Origin: DATBSK01 sp964532485
GTDB lineage: Bacteria > Actinomycetota > Acidimicrobiia > IMCC26256 > PALSA-555
DNA length: 64,000 nt
Assembly: GCA_964532485.1 (NCBI GenBank)
Contig: CAZHKE010000002.1
Coordinates: 78,537 to 142,536, forward strand
Direction of reading: 5' to 3'
Below the pieces are notes generated by a model. That model searched no databases. It had not been told where the DNA came from and saw only the letters and a list, made by a program, of their open reading frames with translations. Below, piece by piece: positions 34,598 through 43,538 of the stretch. Every line of letters starts with the position of its first letter. Position 1 is the first letter of the stretch. Position numbers and translations under genes: made by a program.

Positions 34598-35529
34598 GCA
34601 CGTACCTCGCCGACCATCCCGATCGCGGAGCCGTCGTCGTCCGGGGGCCCGACGCCTCCTCGTTCCTCCAGAACCTCGTCTCGCAGGACCTCGACGGGAT
34701 CGTCGACGGGCAGGGCGTGCCGTCGCTGCTGCTGACACCCCAGGGGAAGCTGGGCGTGCCGCTGCGCATCCTGCGCGTCGGGGACGAGTGGTGGCTCGAC
34801 TGCGACGCCGGCTTCGGCGGGGATCTGGCGGCCTCGCTCCTGCGGTACCGCATCCGCGTCGATGTCGAGATCGACGACCGCTCGGACTCCACCGACGTGC
34901 TGGAGGTCCGTGGCCACGAGGCCGCCGCGCGAGTCGGGGTGGTGGCGCAGATCGAGGTCCCCGACCGTCAGCTCGCGCACGTCGCCTGGGGTGCGCGCCG
35001 TGTCGTCCGCAACGACTGGCCCGGACGCGCCGGCGTTGACGTCGTCGGTCCGATCGACGCGGTGCGCGAGGCCCGTGACGAGCTGCTGCACGCGGGCGTC
35101 GAGCCCTTTCCCCCGGGCGCCTACGAGGCGGCGCGCATCGAAGCCGGCATCGCGCGCCTCGGCGTCGACATCGACGAGCGCACGATCCCCCAGGAGGCGT
35201 TCCTCGAGCGCGACGCCGTGTCGTTCACCAAGGGCTGCTTCCTCGGTCAGGAGCTCGTCTGTCGCATCGACACGCGAGGGCGCGTGAACCGATACCTGCG
35301 CCGGCTGCGACTCGACGACGCGAACCCGCCGGCCGCGGGCGCGGACGTGGTCGTCGATGACGCGGTCGTGGGCACGGTCACGAGCGCGGCCACCGTTCCC
35401 GGGACGGCGACGGCGATTGCGCTCGCGATGGTCAGGCGCGAGGTGGAGCCGCCGGCCGCGGGCATCGTGCGCAGCGCCGGGAGCGAGATCAGCGCGGTCG
35501 TCGAGGCGCTGCCGATGCCGGCAGCCTGA
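34594..35529 (+). CDS. ygfZ: Folate-binding YgfZ/GcvT-like protein
   Basis: 311-aa tetrahydrofolate-binding protein that supports iron-sulfur cluster enzymes (IscA/Iba57 group). The diagnostic KGCFLGQELVCR motif is near residue 217 with its conserved Cys. The N-terminal LxGPDASSFLQNLVSQDL matches the GcvT-like fold. It is coupled to trpE by an ATGA overlap, an unexpected partner. The last 41 bases overlap the 3' end of the convergent sensor kinase gene. Confidence 0.88.
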   Translation: MSTYLADHPDRGAVVVRGPDASSFLQNLVSQDLDGIVDGQGVPSLLLTPQGKLGVPLRILRVGDEWWLDCDAGFGGDLAASLLRYRIRVDVEIDDRSDSTDVLEVRGHEAAARVGVVAQIEVPDRQLAHVAWGARRVVRNDWPGRAGVDVVGPIDAVREARDELLHAGVEPFPPGAYEAARIEAGIARLGVDIDERTIPQEAFLERDAVSFTKGCFLGQELVCRIDTRGRVNRYLRRLRLDDANPPAAGADVVVDDAVVGTVTSAATVPGTATAIALAMVRREVEPPAAGIVRSAGSEISAVVEALPMPAA

Positions 35530-36967
35530 CCACGAAGCGCGTGCCGCCCGCCGGAAGCGGCTCGCAGCGGGCCGAGCCCCCCATCGCCACGGCCAGCTCG
35601 TGGACGACGGCGAGGCCGATGCCGGTCCCGACCTTCCGGCTCGGCGTGCCCCGAGCCGTGTAGAGGCGTTCGAAGACGCGCTCGCGATCGTCGACGGGCA
35701 CACCGGGACCATCGTCGTCGACCCGTACCTCGAGCTGACCGCCGTCGTTCGCGACCTCGACCCGCACGGACGACGTCGCGTACTTCAGCGCGTTCTCCAC
35801 CAGGTTGGCGACGATCTGGGCGAGCCGCTCCGGGTCGGCATCGGCATCGAGGCGCTCACCGGGCACGAGGTCGAGTGCGACACCCCACTCTCGCGCTGCG
35901 GGCTCGAATCCCTCGACGGTGGTCGCGATGACGCGTCGCGCGTCGATGCGCTGCGTGTCGAGGGAGAACTCCCGCGCGTCGAGCCGCGCCAGGTCGAGCA
36001 GGTCGGCGACGAGACGCTCGAGGCGGCGTGCCTCGGACGCGATGACCGCGGCGGCACGGGCCCGGTCGGGTGCCGACTCGATCACGCCGTCGGCCATGGC
36101 CTCCGCATAGCCCTTGATCGAGGTCAGCGGCGTGCGCAGGTCGTGCGAGATGCTCAGCAGGAACGCCCGCTCGTGACCCTGCGCGGTCTCGAGCTCGTCG
36201 GCCATCGTGTCGATGCTGCGTGCGAGGCTGCCCAGCTCGTCGTCGGGCATCTTGTGGAGCGGGACGCGTGCCGAGAGGTCGCCTGCCGCGATCTCGCCCG
36301 CGGTCGTCTGCATCGCCGCGATCGGACGAGTGAGGCGGCGAGCCAGGAGCGCCGCGACGCCTGCTGCGACGAGGAGCGCGACGGCGCCGGTCACGACGAA
36401 CCAGCCGCCGGCTTGGCCGAGCGGTCGACCCTCGACGGCCCGCGTGACGACGAGGACCGGCAGCCGTCCGCCGACCTCGCTGAGCGGGACCGCGACGAAC
36501 GCGGTGTCGTCCTCGACACCGGATTGCGTCCCGCCGTCGAGCAGCCTCTCGGTGTCGAGCCGGCTCGTGCTCAGGGAGCGGGGGGCGTCGGGGATCGCCG
36601 TCGTGTCGTCGCAGACCGTGCCGAGGAGGCTGTCGACGCCCTCCTCGACCCCGCCGCCCGCGTCGATCACGACGAGGGTGCCGCCGGAGATCCGAAGGGT
36701 CGCAGCCACGAGGCGACACGCCCGCTCGAGAGTCAGGCGGCGCTCGGCCGCGGGGTTGCGGGTGGAGATGCGCACGGCCCGACCGAGCCTCTCGAGCTCG
36801 GTGGCGATCTCCGGCGCCTGACGCTCGAGATCGCGTACTGCGTTGTCGGCCGCGGTGTCGCGCGCGAGGCCGGCAGCGCCGAGGCTCGCGACGACGAGCA
36901 CACCGAACGCGATGGCGACCATCGCGATCAGCAACCGCGTCCGCAGACGCCGTCGCGGCGCGGTCAC
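35489..36967 (-). CDS. Sensor histidine kinase with HAMP
   Basis: 492 aa. A first transmembrane helix (about 10-33), an extracytoplasmic sensor domain of about 150 residues containing two cysteines (ACRLVAA, TVCDDT), and a second helix (about 187-208) lead to HAMP. HisKA follows with LLSISHDLRTPLTSIKGY (phospho-acceptor His), then HATPase_c with VENALKYATS, VDDDGPGVP and GTGIGLAVVHELAV. The GTG start overlaps the stop of the response regulator (GTGA), so it is the second gene of the two-component operon. The signal is unknown. Confidence 0.92.
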   Translation of the reverse strand: MTAPRRRLRTRLLIAMVAIAFGVLVVASLGAAGLARDTAADNAVRDLERQAPEIATELERLGRAVRISTRNPAAERRLTLERACRLVAATLRISGGTLVVIDAGGGVEEGVDSLLGTVCDDTTAIPDAPRSLSTSRLDTERLLDGGTQSGVEDDTAFVAVPLSEVGGRLPVLVVTRAVEGRPLGQAGGWFVVTGAVALLVAAGVAALLARRLTRPIAAMQTTAGEIAAGDLSARVPLHKMPDDELGSLARSIDTMADELETAQGHERAFLLSISHDLRTPLTSIKGYAEAMADGVIESAPDRARAAAVIASEARRLERLVADLLDLARLDAREFSLDTQRIDARRVIATTVEGFEPAAREWGVALDLVPGERLDADADPERLAQIVANLVENALKYATSSVRVEVANDGGQLEVRVDDDGPGVPVDDRERVFERLYTARGTPSRKVGTGIGLAVVHELAVAMGGSARCEPLPAGGTRFVVRLPASAAPRRPR

Positions 36968-37692
36968 GCGGAAGGCTTCGCGGCCGGCTCGAGCCGATAG
37001 CCGACGCCGCGCACGGTCGTGATCGCGAGGGCGCCACCGAGCTTCTTCCGGACCTGCGCGATGTGGACGTCGACCGTGCGCGCGTCACCGAACCAGTCGT
37101 GGCCCCAGACGCCGTCGAGGATCTGCTGGCGCGACAACGCGAGGCCGGGGCGCTCCGCGAGGAAGCGCAGCAGGTCGAACTCCTTGGTCGTGAGGTCGAT
37201 GACCTGGTCGCCGGCGCGCACCTCGCGCCGACCGGCATCGACCGTGACCGCGCCGGCCTGCACGAGCTCGGGCGCCAGCGCGCCCTCGCTGCGTCGGAGG
37301 ACGGCGCGGACGCGTGCGACCAGCTCGGCCGGCGAGAACGGCTTCGTGAGGTAGTCGTCCGCGCCGAGCTCGAGACCGAGCACGCGGTCGACCTCGCCGT
37401 CGCGTGCGGTCAGGAAGATCACCGGGATCTGTGACGTGCGGCGGATCTGCTTGCAGACCTCGAGCCCGTCGGTGTCGGGAAGCCCGACGTCGAGGATCAT
37501 CATGCGCGGGCGCTGCGACCGGAACGCCTCGAGCCCGGCGGCCCCGCTGGCACACTTCAGGACGCGGAACCCCTCGCGCTCGAGGTACATCCCCACGAGG
37601 TCGGAGATGTTGGCCTCGTCCTCGACGACGACGATCGTGCCCTTCATGTCGTTCATGTCGTTCCTGGCGTTCGTGTCGTTCGCGGCGTTCAT
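36964..37692 (-). CDS. OmpR-family response regulator
   Basis: 242 aa. The receiver domain has acidic VVEDEANIS, the phospho-Asp in MILDVGLPDTDG, Thr in FLTARDGE and Lys in DDYLTKPFSP. A winged-helix DNA-binding domain follows (LTTKEFDLLRFLAE, RTVDVHIAQVRKKLGG, TTVRGVGYRLEP). The N-terminus MNAANDTNARNDMNDMKG is low complexity, built from repeated AAC-GAC codons. ATG 37692 has AAGGG 7 nt upstream; the internal ATG at 37647 (MKGTIVVV) is an alternative. It pairs with the overlapping sensor kinase. Confidence 0.92.
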   Translation of the reverse strand: MNAANDTNARNDMNDMKGTIVVVEDEANISDLVGMYLEREGFRVLKCASGAAGLEAFRSQRPRMMILDVGLPDTDGLEVCKQIRRTSQIPVIFLTARDGEVDRVLGLELGADDYLTKPFSPAELVARVRAVLRRSEGALAPELVQAGAVTVDAGRREVRAGDQVIDLTTKEFDLLRFLAERPGLALSRQQILDGVWGHDWFGDARTVDVHIAQVRKKLGGALAITTVRGVGYRLEPAAKPSA

Positions 37693-37707
37693 GGTGGGAC
37701 CCTTGTC

Positions 37708-37752
37708 CTCCGGTCGTCGGCGCTTCGGTCGTCAGTCCTTCAGTCGTCCAAC
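37708..37752. repeat. Three degenerate 15-bp tandem repeats
   Basis: CTCCGGTCGTCGGCG, CTTCGGTCGTCAGTC and CTTCAGTCGTCCAAC follow each other without a gap. They fill the space between the GH1 stop and the regulator start and run into the GH1 C-terminus. On the minus strand they form the leader just upstream of the response-regulator ribosome-binding site. Confidence 0.6.
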
Positions 37753-38915
37753 GTGTTGGACGCGATGACCTGCGACAGCCAGCGTGCACTCGGCTTGACG
37801 GTCCGCTGCTGGGTCGTCCGGTCGACGCCGACGATGCCGAAGCGCATGCGATAGCCGAACGCCCACTCGAAGTTGTCCATCAGGGACCAGTGGAAGTAGC
37901 CACGGACATCGAGGCCGTCGGCGATCGTGCGGCCGACACCGGTGAGGGACTCGCGCAGGTACCGGACGCGCTGCTCGTCGTCGTCCGTCCCGATGCCGTT
38001 CTCGGTGACGTACACCGGTGCCCCCGTCACCTCGATCGCGTGGCGGATCGCGGCCTCCGCGGCGCTGGGCCAGTACTCGTAGCCCATCGGCAGCACCGGG
38101 ACGCCCGGCTCGGGCCCCACGACGCCGCTCTCTCCGACGCGGGTGCGCGAGTAGGCCTGCACACCGAAGAAGTCGTCGCCGCGCGCGGCCTCGAGGTAGA
38201 GATCCTCGTGGCGCGACCGGTACTCCTGGACCTTGTCCTCGTGTCCCGGGTCGGCACCCCAGTCGCTCATCGACAAGGTCATGCCGACCGGGAAGTCGCC
38301 CGGCCCGGCCTTGAGGGCGCCGTAGGCGCGACGGTGCGCGTCGACGAGCGTGGCGGTCGCCTTGACGTAGCCGTCCAGGTCGTCGTTGCGACCGGGAGGG
38401 AACATGCCCATCAGGTAGCCCATCAACGGCACGATGTTGGGCTCGTTGATCGTGCAGGCCATGGCGATGCGTTCACCGAGTCGTGCGCCGGCGTGCGCGC
38501 AGAAGCGGGCGAAGCGCTCCGCCGTCACGGGGTTGGCCCACCCGCCGTCGGCCGCCGCCCAGCGCGGCGTCGTGAAGTGGTGGAACGTCACGACCGGCTG
38601 TAGCCCGCGGTCGTGGCACGCGTCGATCATGCGCGCGTAGTGATCGAGCTGGGCGCTCGACCACTCGCCCTCCTCGGGCTCGATGCGCGACCATTCGAGC
38701 GAGAAGCGGTACGCGCCGAAGCCGAGCTCCACCAGGAGATCGAGGTCGGACGGGTAGCGCCAGTAGTGGTCCGTCGCGTCCCCCGACGGCTCTTCGACCA
38801 ACGTGTCGGACGCGTGCTCCCAGACCCACCAGTCGTTGTTCCAGTTCGACCCCTCGGTCTGGTGCGCAGCGGTCGCGGTGCCCCAGAGGAAGCCGTCGGG
38901 GAACGCCGTCGCCAT
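37740..38915 (-). CDS. Glycoside hydrolase family 1 (beta-glucosidase-like)
   Basis: 391-aa GH1 enzyme. FPDGFLWGTATAAHQTEG is at the N-terminus. The acid/base Glu lies in TINEPN near residue 155, and the nucleophile Glu lies in YVTENGIGTDDDEQRVRYL. SLMDNFEWAFGYRMRFG is the C-terminal sugar-site block. At 391 residues it is shorter than typical GH1 (about 440-460), with trimmed loops. The start ATG 38915 follows TACGAT by 6 nt, so the 20 residues of open frame before it are not coding. The exact sugar is unknown. Confidence 0.92.
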   Translation of the reverse strand: MATAFPDGFLWGTATAAHQTEGSNWNNDWWVWEHASDTLVEEPSGDATDHYWRYPSDLDLLVELGFGAYRFSLEWSRIEPEEGEWSSAQLDHYARMIDACHDRGLQPVVTFHHFTTPRWAAADGGWANPVTAERFARFCAHAGARLGERIAMACTINEPNIVPLMGYLMGMFPPGRNDDLDGYVKATATLVDAHRRAYGALKAGPGDFPVGMTLSMSDWGADPGHEDKVQEYRSRHEDLYLEAARGDDFFGVQAYSRTRVGESGVVGPEPGVPVLPMGYEYWPSAAEAAIRHAIEVTGAPVYVTENGIGTDDDEQRVRYLRESLTGVGRTIADGLDVRGYFHWSLMDNFEWAFGYRMRFGIVGVDRTTQQRTVKPSARWLSQVIASNTLDD

Positions 38916-38921
38916 GGCGGG

Positions 38922-38927
38922 ATCGTA
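38922..38927 (-). promoter_or_regulatory. -10 box TACGAT, leaderless promoter for GH1 gene
   Basis: Minus-strand TACGAT, 6 nt, ATG 38915. Confidence 0.5.
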
Positions 38928-38977
38928 GGACTCGATGCACGCCGGGCGCCCCGCGACGTCTGTCACACTGAGCATTC

Positions 38978-39781
38978 ATGGGCGTGCTCGACGAGATCCT
39001 CGCGGTGAAGCGCGACGAGGTGACGCTGCTGCATCAGCCGCAGACGCGCGACGCGGTGCGGCGCGCTGCGGTCGACGCCACCGGTCCGCGTGACGTGATC
39101 GGGCGGATCCGCGCCCGGTCGCGCGACGATCGCCGGCTCGCCGTCATCGCGGAGGTCAAGCGTCGGTCGCCGTCGAAGGGAGATCTCGCAACCAGCCTCG
39201 ACCCGGCGAAGACCGCCGCTGGGTACGAGGAGGGCGGCGCGTCGTGCCTCTCGGTCCTCACGGACGGGCCGTTCTTCGGCGGGTCGATCGCCGACCTGCA
39301 GGAGGCTCGAGTGGGCGCGTCGGACACGCCGATCCTCCGCAAGGACTTCACGATCGACCCCGACCAGGTCTACGAGACGAAGGGCATCGGTGCCGACGCG
39401 ATCCTGTTGATCGCCGCCGCCCTGCCCGACGACGGCCACCTACGAGAGCTGCACGAGGTCGCGACGGATCTCGGGCTCTCGCCGCTCGTCGAGGTGCACG
39501 ACGACGCCGAGCTCGACCGCGCGATCGCGATCGGCGCGACGTTCGTCGGCATCAACGCCCGCGACCTCGGGAGCTTCGAGGAGGACCTCTCGGTGGGCGA
39601 GCGCCTCGTCGGTCGTCTGCCGAAGGACGCGGTCTCGGTCGCCGAGAGCGCGATCCGCTCGGTCGTCGATGCGAAGCGCATGGCCGCCGCGGGCTTCGAC
39701 GCCGTCCTCGTCGGCGAAGCGCTCGTCCGCGCCGACGACCCCACCGCGCTCGTCCGCGACCTGGCGGCGATCGCGACCTGA
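38978..39781 (+). CDS. trpC: Indole-3-glycerol-phosphate synthase
   Basis: 267-aa (beta/alpha)8 enzyme that makes indole-glycerol phosphate. VIAEVKRRSPSKGDL carries the first catalytic Glu/Lys, LRKDFTIDPDQVYE the second Lys, INARDLGSF the Asn, and VAESAIRS the last Glu. It stands alone between the GH1 gene and genes of the opposite strand, separated from trpE and from trpF-B-A. A CACACT box lies 8 nt before the ATG, a -10-like variant. Confidence 0.95.
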   Translation: MGVLDEILAVKRDEVTLLHQPQTRDAVRRAAVDATGPRDVIGRIRARSRDDRRLAVIAEVKRRSPSKGDLATSLDPAKTAAGYEEGGASCLSVLTDGPFFGGSIADLQEARVGASDTPILRKDFTIDPDQVYETKGIGADAILLIAAALPDDGHLRELHEVATDLGLSPLVEVHDDAELDRAIAIGATFVGINARDLGSFEEDLSVGERLVGRLPKDAVSVAESAIRSVVDAKRMAAAGFDAVLVGEALVRADDPTALVRDLAAIAT

Positions 39782-39822
39782 ACGGTCGATCGCGGCCTGA
39801 ACGGCGGGTTCGCTGGTTCGAC

Positions 39823-40599
39823 TCAGCTGCCCTTCCAGCGGGGGGCGCGGCGCTCGCGGGCGGCTTGCATTCCTTCCTCGGCGTCGTCGGTCGCGGCGAC
39901 GAGCCGGCGCATCGCCTCGCCCATGCGGACGGCGTCCTCCCACGGCACGTTCGAGCCGCGGTGTGCCATCTCGTTGACCGCGCGCACCGCCAGCGGCGCG
40001 CCCCGGCACAGACGATCGGCCAGCGCGCGCGCCTCGACGAGCAGCTCGGCCCGCGGCACCACCTTCCACGCCAGACCGATCTCGAGCGCACGATCCGCGT
40101 CGATCCGGTCGCCGGTGAGCAGCAGCTCGAGCGCGTGCTGCAGGTCGAGTCGCCGGGGAAGTCGGATCGCGCCGACGATCGTCGGCACGCCGAGGCGAAC
40201 CTCGGGCATCCCGAACTGCGCGTCGTCGGCCGCGATCACGAAATTGCACGCGCTCGCCGCGGTGAGGCCGTACCCGAGGCAGAAGCCGTTGACCGCGGCG
40301 ATCGTCGGCTTCCACACCTCGAGCCCGGACTCGAACGAGTTGATCGTGGGGATCTCCCAGAAGGATCCGGGCCAGGTGCCGGCCGCGCCGGCGCCGTCGA
40401 CGAGATCGGCACCGGCGCAGAACGCCTTGCCGGCGCCGGTGAGGATGCCGACCCATGCCTCCTCGTCGTCGCGGAACCGCTCCCAGGCCGCGTTGAGCTC
40501 GTTGCGCAGGGTTCCGGTGATGGCGTTGAGCTTCTCCGGGCGGTTGTACGTGATCGTCGCGACGTGCCCGTCCCGCTCGTAGAGGACGAGTCGAGTCAC
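39823..40599 (-). CDS. Enoyl-CoA hydratase/isomerase family protein
   Basis: 258-aa crotonase-fold enzyme. Oxyanion-hole segments are GKAFCAGADL and NGFCLGYGLTAA. QFGMPEVRLGV contains one candidate catalytic Glu, while the other position is not the usual Glu, so hydratase versus isomerase activity is uncertain. The C-terminus ends EEGMQAARERRAPRWKGS, typical of lipid-catabolic EchA proteins. The GTG start overlaps the PAP2 stop (GTGA), so it is the second gene of a two-gene unit. Confidence 0.88.
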   Translation of the reverse strand: MTRLVLYERDGHVATITYNRPEKLNAITGTLRNELNAAWERFRDDEEAWVGILTGAGKAFCAGADLVDGAGAAGTWPGSFWEIPTINSFESGLEVWKPTIAAVNGFCLGYGLTAASACNFVIAADDAQFGMPEVRLGVPTIVGAIRLPRRLDLQHALELLLTGDRIDADRALEIGLAWKVVPRAELLVEARALADRLCRGAPLAVRAVNEMAHRGSNVPWEDAVRMGEAMRRLVAATDDAEEGMQAARERRAPRWKGS

Positions 40600-41573
40600 G
40601 TCGTGCCGACGGCTGCGGCTCGGCGCGCCTCGCGTCGATCCATGATCCTCGTGACCACGAGGTACACGACCGTCGCGTACAGCCAGCCGAGCAGGATGTC
40701 GCTCACGTAGTGCTCGGCGCCGTAGACGAGCACCAGGATCATCACCGCGTTGTAGGCGACGATCGCCCAGCGCCAACGGCCGACCTTGTTCCAGAGCAAC
40801 AGCAGGACCATGAACGGCCAGGCCGCGTGCAGCGACGGGAGCGCGGCCACGGGGTTCGCGAGCTTCGCGTCACCGGCGAACACCTTCGCGGCGCTGTGGA
40901 CTCCGAGGTCGGCCCACACCGCGTGCACGATCCGCGTCGTCGGCTCGAGCGCCCCGTTGCGGCTGGCGAGCCACGGCGGGACCGCCGGGACGGCGAAGTA
41001 GGTGATGAAGCCGCAGATGCTCACCGTCATGATCAAGAGCGCGAGCCGGTGGAACCAGTCGCGGTGACGGATGTAGCACCACAGCGCGATCGCGAGCGTG
41101 AAGACGAAGTGCGAGAGGTACATCAGCCACGCGGGGTAGTCCCACCACTGGACCCGTCCGCGCTCGACGATCGCGTCCTGCAGCAGGACCGTGGGCGCGG
41201 TGCCGCCGAAGACGATCTCGTCGAAGCGGAGCTGGGGCTCGGTGGTGGCGCGGGGGATGAGATCAGGGGCCCGACTGCGCACGAGGTCGTACCCTCCGGC
41301 GATGACGAGGATGGGGAGCCAGTCCCACACGACGCCCGCCACACGGTTCGGGTTGCGCCACGTGACGAGGGCGAGCAGCGCGGTGAGCCAGAACACGAGG
41401 TAGGGCCGGTCGGGGATGCCGGCCCCGGCGGCCACCAGCACCGAGAGCGCCACGAACGCCGCGACGACGGGCCAGCGCCAGTGGACGAACCACGCGGACC
41501 ACACCGCACGCGTCGAGTCCTCGGCGGGCGCCGCCGGCGACGCGACCGTCTGCTCGTCGACGACCCGTCCCAT
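40596..41573 (-). CDS. PAP2-superfamily membrane phosphatase (Aur1/Ipt1-like)
   Basis: 325 aa, six or more transmembrane helices. The PAP2 core is present as LPSLHAAWPFMV and GAEHYVSDILLGWLY, with the catalytic His residues. The upstream R-rich signature is weak, as in inositol-phosphorylceramide-synthase-like members. It probably acts on lipid phosphates or phospho-inositol head groups at the membrane; the substrate is unknown. ATG 41573 lies 10 nt after TAGCCT, whereas the alternative GTG 41600 would sit upstream of that box and is disfavoured. Confidence 0.85.
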   Translation of the reverse strand: MGRVVDEQTVASPAAPAEDSTRAVWSAWFVHWRWPVVAAFVALSVLVAAGAGIPDRPYLVFWLTALLALVTWRNPNRVAGVVWDWLPILVIAGGYDLVRSRAPDLIPRATTEPQLRFDEIVFGGTAPTVLLQDAIVERGRVQWWDYPAWLMYLSHFVFTLAIALWCYIRHRDWFHRLALLIMTVSICGFITYFAVPAVPPWLASRNGALEPTTRIVHAVWADLGVHSAAKVFAGDAKLANPVAALPSLHAAWPFMVLLLLWNKVGRWRWAIVAYNAVMILVLVYGAEHYVSDILLGWLYATVVYLVVTRIMDRREARRAAAVGTT

Positions 41574-41583
41574 TTCGCCGGGC

Positions 41584-41589
41584 AGGCTA
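41584..41589 (-). promoter_or_regulatory. -10 box TAGCCT for the PAP2-enoyl-CoA hydratase unit
   Basis: Minus-strand TAGCCT, 10 nt, ATG 41573. It excludes the more upstream GTG at 41600 as a start for this transcript. Confidence 0.4.
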
Positions 41590-41651
41590 CCGGCCGCCAC
41601 CGGGGCCGGTCGTGCCGGCAGAACTGGTCAAGCGCCGGGAACGGCGTCCGG

Positions 41652-41657
41652 TACCGT
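41652..41657 (+). promoter_or_regulatory. -10 box TACCGT, leaderless promoter for trpF-trpB-trpA
   Basis: TACCGT, 7 nt, GTG 41665. No leader means no room for a classical trp attenuator at this operon. Confidence 0.5.
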
Positions 41658-41664
41658 CGGAGTC

Positions 41665-42348
41665 GTGTTCGTGAAGATCTGCGGGATCACGAGCGAAGAG
41701 GATGCGCTCCTCGCAGTCGCGCTGGGCGCCGACGCGCTCGGCTTCAACTTCGCGCCCGGGAGCACCCGACAGGTCACGCCCAACGACGTGCGTGACATCC
41801 TCAAGCGGCTTCCACCCGGCACGGCGACTGTCGGCGTCTTCCGCGACGAGCGCCCCGAGCGCGTGGTCGAGATCGTCAACAGCACGGGGCTCGGTGGCGC
41901 GCAGCTGCACGGTCGGGAGCCCAAGACGGAGGTCCGCTTCGTGCGCGAGCGCGTGCCGTTCCTGATCCAGGGCTTTCGAGCCGGTGATCCCGCGATCGCG
42001 CAGGCCACCGAAGGCGGCGCCGACGTGGTGCTGCTCGACTCGGCGCAGCCGGGCTCGGGCCAGGTCTTCGACTGGGAGCTCGCCGAGGGCCTGCCGGCCG
42101 GTGCGCGGCTCCTGCTCGCCGGTGGGCTCGATGCCGACAACGTCGGTCAGGCGATCCACCGCGTGCGGCCGTGGGGCGTCGACGTGGCAACGGGCGTCGA
42201 GGCGGAGGCGGGTAGCGGACGCAAGGACGCCCGCAAGCTGCGGCTGTTCATCGAGGAGGCGCAGCGCGCCGGGGCCGACGTTGCGACCGACGGCTGGGTG
42301 CCGGCCGACGGGTCGCTGTACGACTGGCAGGCGGACGTCACGCGATGA
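41665..42348 (+). CDS. trpF: Phosphoribosylanthranilate isomerase
   Basis: 227-aa (beta/alpha)8 enzyme. The catalytic Cys lies in FVKICGITSEEDA, the Asp in VVLLDSAQPGSGQVFDW, and the phosphate sites in LAGGLDADNVGQA and DVATGVEAEAG. GTG 41665 (VFVKICGIT) is the family start and fits the TACCGT box. A free-standing trpF is uncommon in Actinobacteria that use PriA. It is coupled to trpB by an ATGA overlap. Confidence 0.94.
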   Translation: MFVKICGITSEEDALLAVALGADALGFNFAPGSTRQVTPNDVRDILKRLPPGTATVGVFRDERPERVVEIVNSTGLGGAQLHGREPKTEVRFVRERVPFLIQGFRAGDPAIAQATEGGADVVLLDSAQPGSGQVFDWELAEGLPAGARLLLAGGLDADNVGQAIHRVRPWGVDVATGVEAEAGSGRKDARKLRLFIEEAQRAGADVATDGWVPADGSLYDWQADVTR

Positions 42349-43538
42349 CCGACAGGCCGATCGGGCGGTTCGGCGAGTTCGGGGGACGGTTCGTCCCCGA
42401 GGCCCTCGTCCCCGCGCTCGAGGAGCTCGAGCGCGAGTTCACGACGGCATGGGCGTCGCCGGAGTTCCGCGCCGAGCTCGACGGGTTGCTCACGAGCTAC
42501 GCGGGGCGACCGACTCCGGTCACAGAGTGTCGACGGCTGTCGGAGCGCCTCGGTGTCCGTGTGCTGCTCAAGCGCGAGGACCTCACCCACACGGGCTCCC
42601 ACAAGATCAACAACGTGCTCGGCCAGGCGCTGCTGACCCGCCGTATGGGCAAGAAGCGCGTCATCGCGGAGACGGGCGCGGGGCAGCACGGCGTCGCGAC
42701 GGCGACGGCGTGCGCGCTGTTCGGGCTCGACTGCGTCGTGTTCATGGGCGCCGTCGACGTGGAGCGTCAGGCTCTCAACGTGTTCCGCATGCGCCTGCTC
42801 GGCGCCGACGTCGTGCGGGTCGACTCGGGAAGCGCGACGCTCAAGGACGCCATCAACGACGCGCTGCGCGACTGGGTCGCCAGCGTAGAGACGACGCACT
42901 ACTGCATCGGTTCGGTCGTCGGTCCCCATCCGTTCCCGCTGATCGTGCGCGAGCTGCAGCGCGTCGTCGGTGACGAGGCACGCGCCCAGTGCAAGGACCT
43001 GCTGGCCGGCGCCGCCCCCGACTTCGTCGTCGCGTGCGTCGGTGGTGGTTCGAACGCGATCGGCACGTTCACCGCGTTCCTCGACTCCGACGCGCGACTC
43101 GTCGGTGTGGAGGCAGGCGGTCTCGGCATCGAGACGGGTCAGCACGGGGCCTCGGTGGCGCGGGGCGTCCCCGGGGTGCTGCACGGCGCCCGCTCGCTGT
43201 ACCTCCAGGACGAGCACGGTCAGATCCTCGAGGCGCACTCGGTCAGCGCGGGTCTCGACTACCCGGGGGTCGGACCCGAGCACGCCGCACTGGCGGCCTC
43301 AGGTCGCGCCGAGTACCAGATCGCGACCGACGACGAAGCGATCGCGGGGTTCGGCCTCCTCGCCGAGACGGAGGGCATCGTGCCCGCGCTCGAGTCTGCG
43401 CACGCGATCGGGTGGCTCGCGCGAGAGATCGGGCACACGGTCCCGTCGGGCGCGACCGTGCTGCTCACGCTGTCGGGGCGAGGCGACAAGGACGCCGCGC
43501 AGGTTGCCGAGCGTGTGCTCGGCACGTCGATCACGTGA
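42345..43538 (+). CDS. trpB: Tryptophan synthase beta chain
   Basis: 397-aa PLP enzyme, TrpB1 type. The N-terminal GRFGEFGGRFVPE block and PLP Lys in THTGSHKINNVLGQALL are present. ETGAGQHGVATATACALFGL carries the catalytic Glu, and GGGSNAIGTF binds the PLP phosphate. It condenses indole from TrpA with serine. Overlaps of 4 bases on both sides (ATGA with trpF, GTGA with trpA) indicate tight coupling. Confidence 0.97.
   Translation: MTDRPIGRFGEFGGRFVPEALVPALEELEREFTTAWASPEFRAELDGLLTSYAGRPTPVTECRRLSERLGVRVLLKREDLTHTGSHKINNVLGQALLTRRMGKKRVIAETGAGQHGVATATACALFGLDCVVFMGAVDVERQALNVFRMRLLGADVVRVDSGSATLKDAINDALRDWVASVETTHYCIGSVVGPHPFPLIVRELQRVVGDEARAQCKDLLAGAAPDFVVACVGGGSNAIGTFTAFLDSDARLVGVEAGGLGIETGQHGASVARGVPGVLHGARSLYLQDEHGQILEAHSVSAGLDYPGVGPEHAALAASGRAEYQIATDDEAIAGFGLLAETEGIVPALESAHAIGWLAREIGHTVPSGATVLLTLSGRGDKDAAQVAERVLGTSIT

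Noticed and set aside
41640..41665. A trp attenuator or leader peptide upstream of trpF
   Set aside because: The -10 box is only 7 nt from the start codon, leaving no leader RNA.
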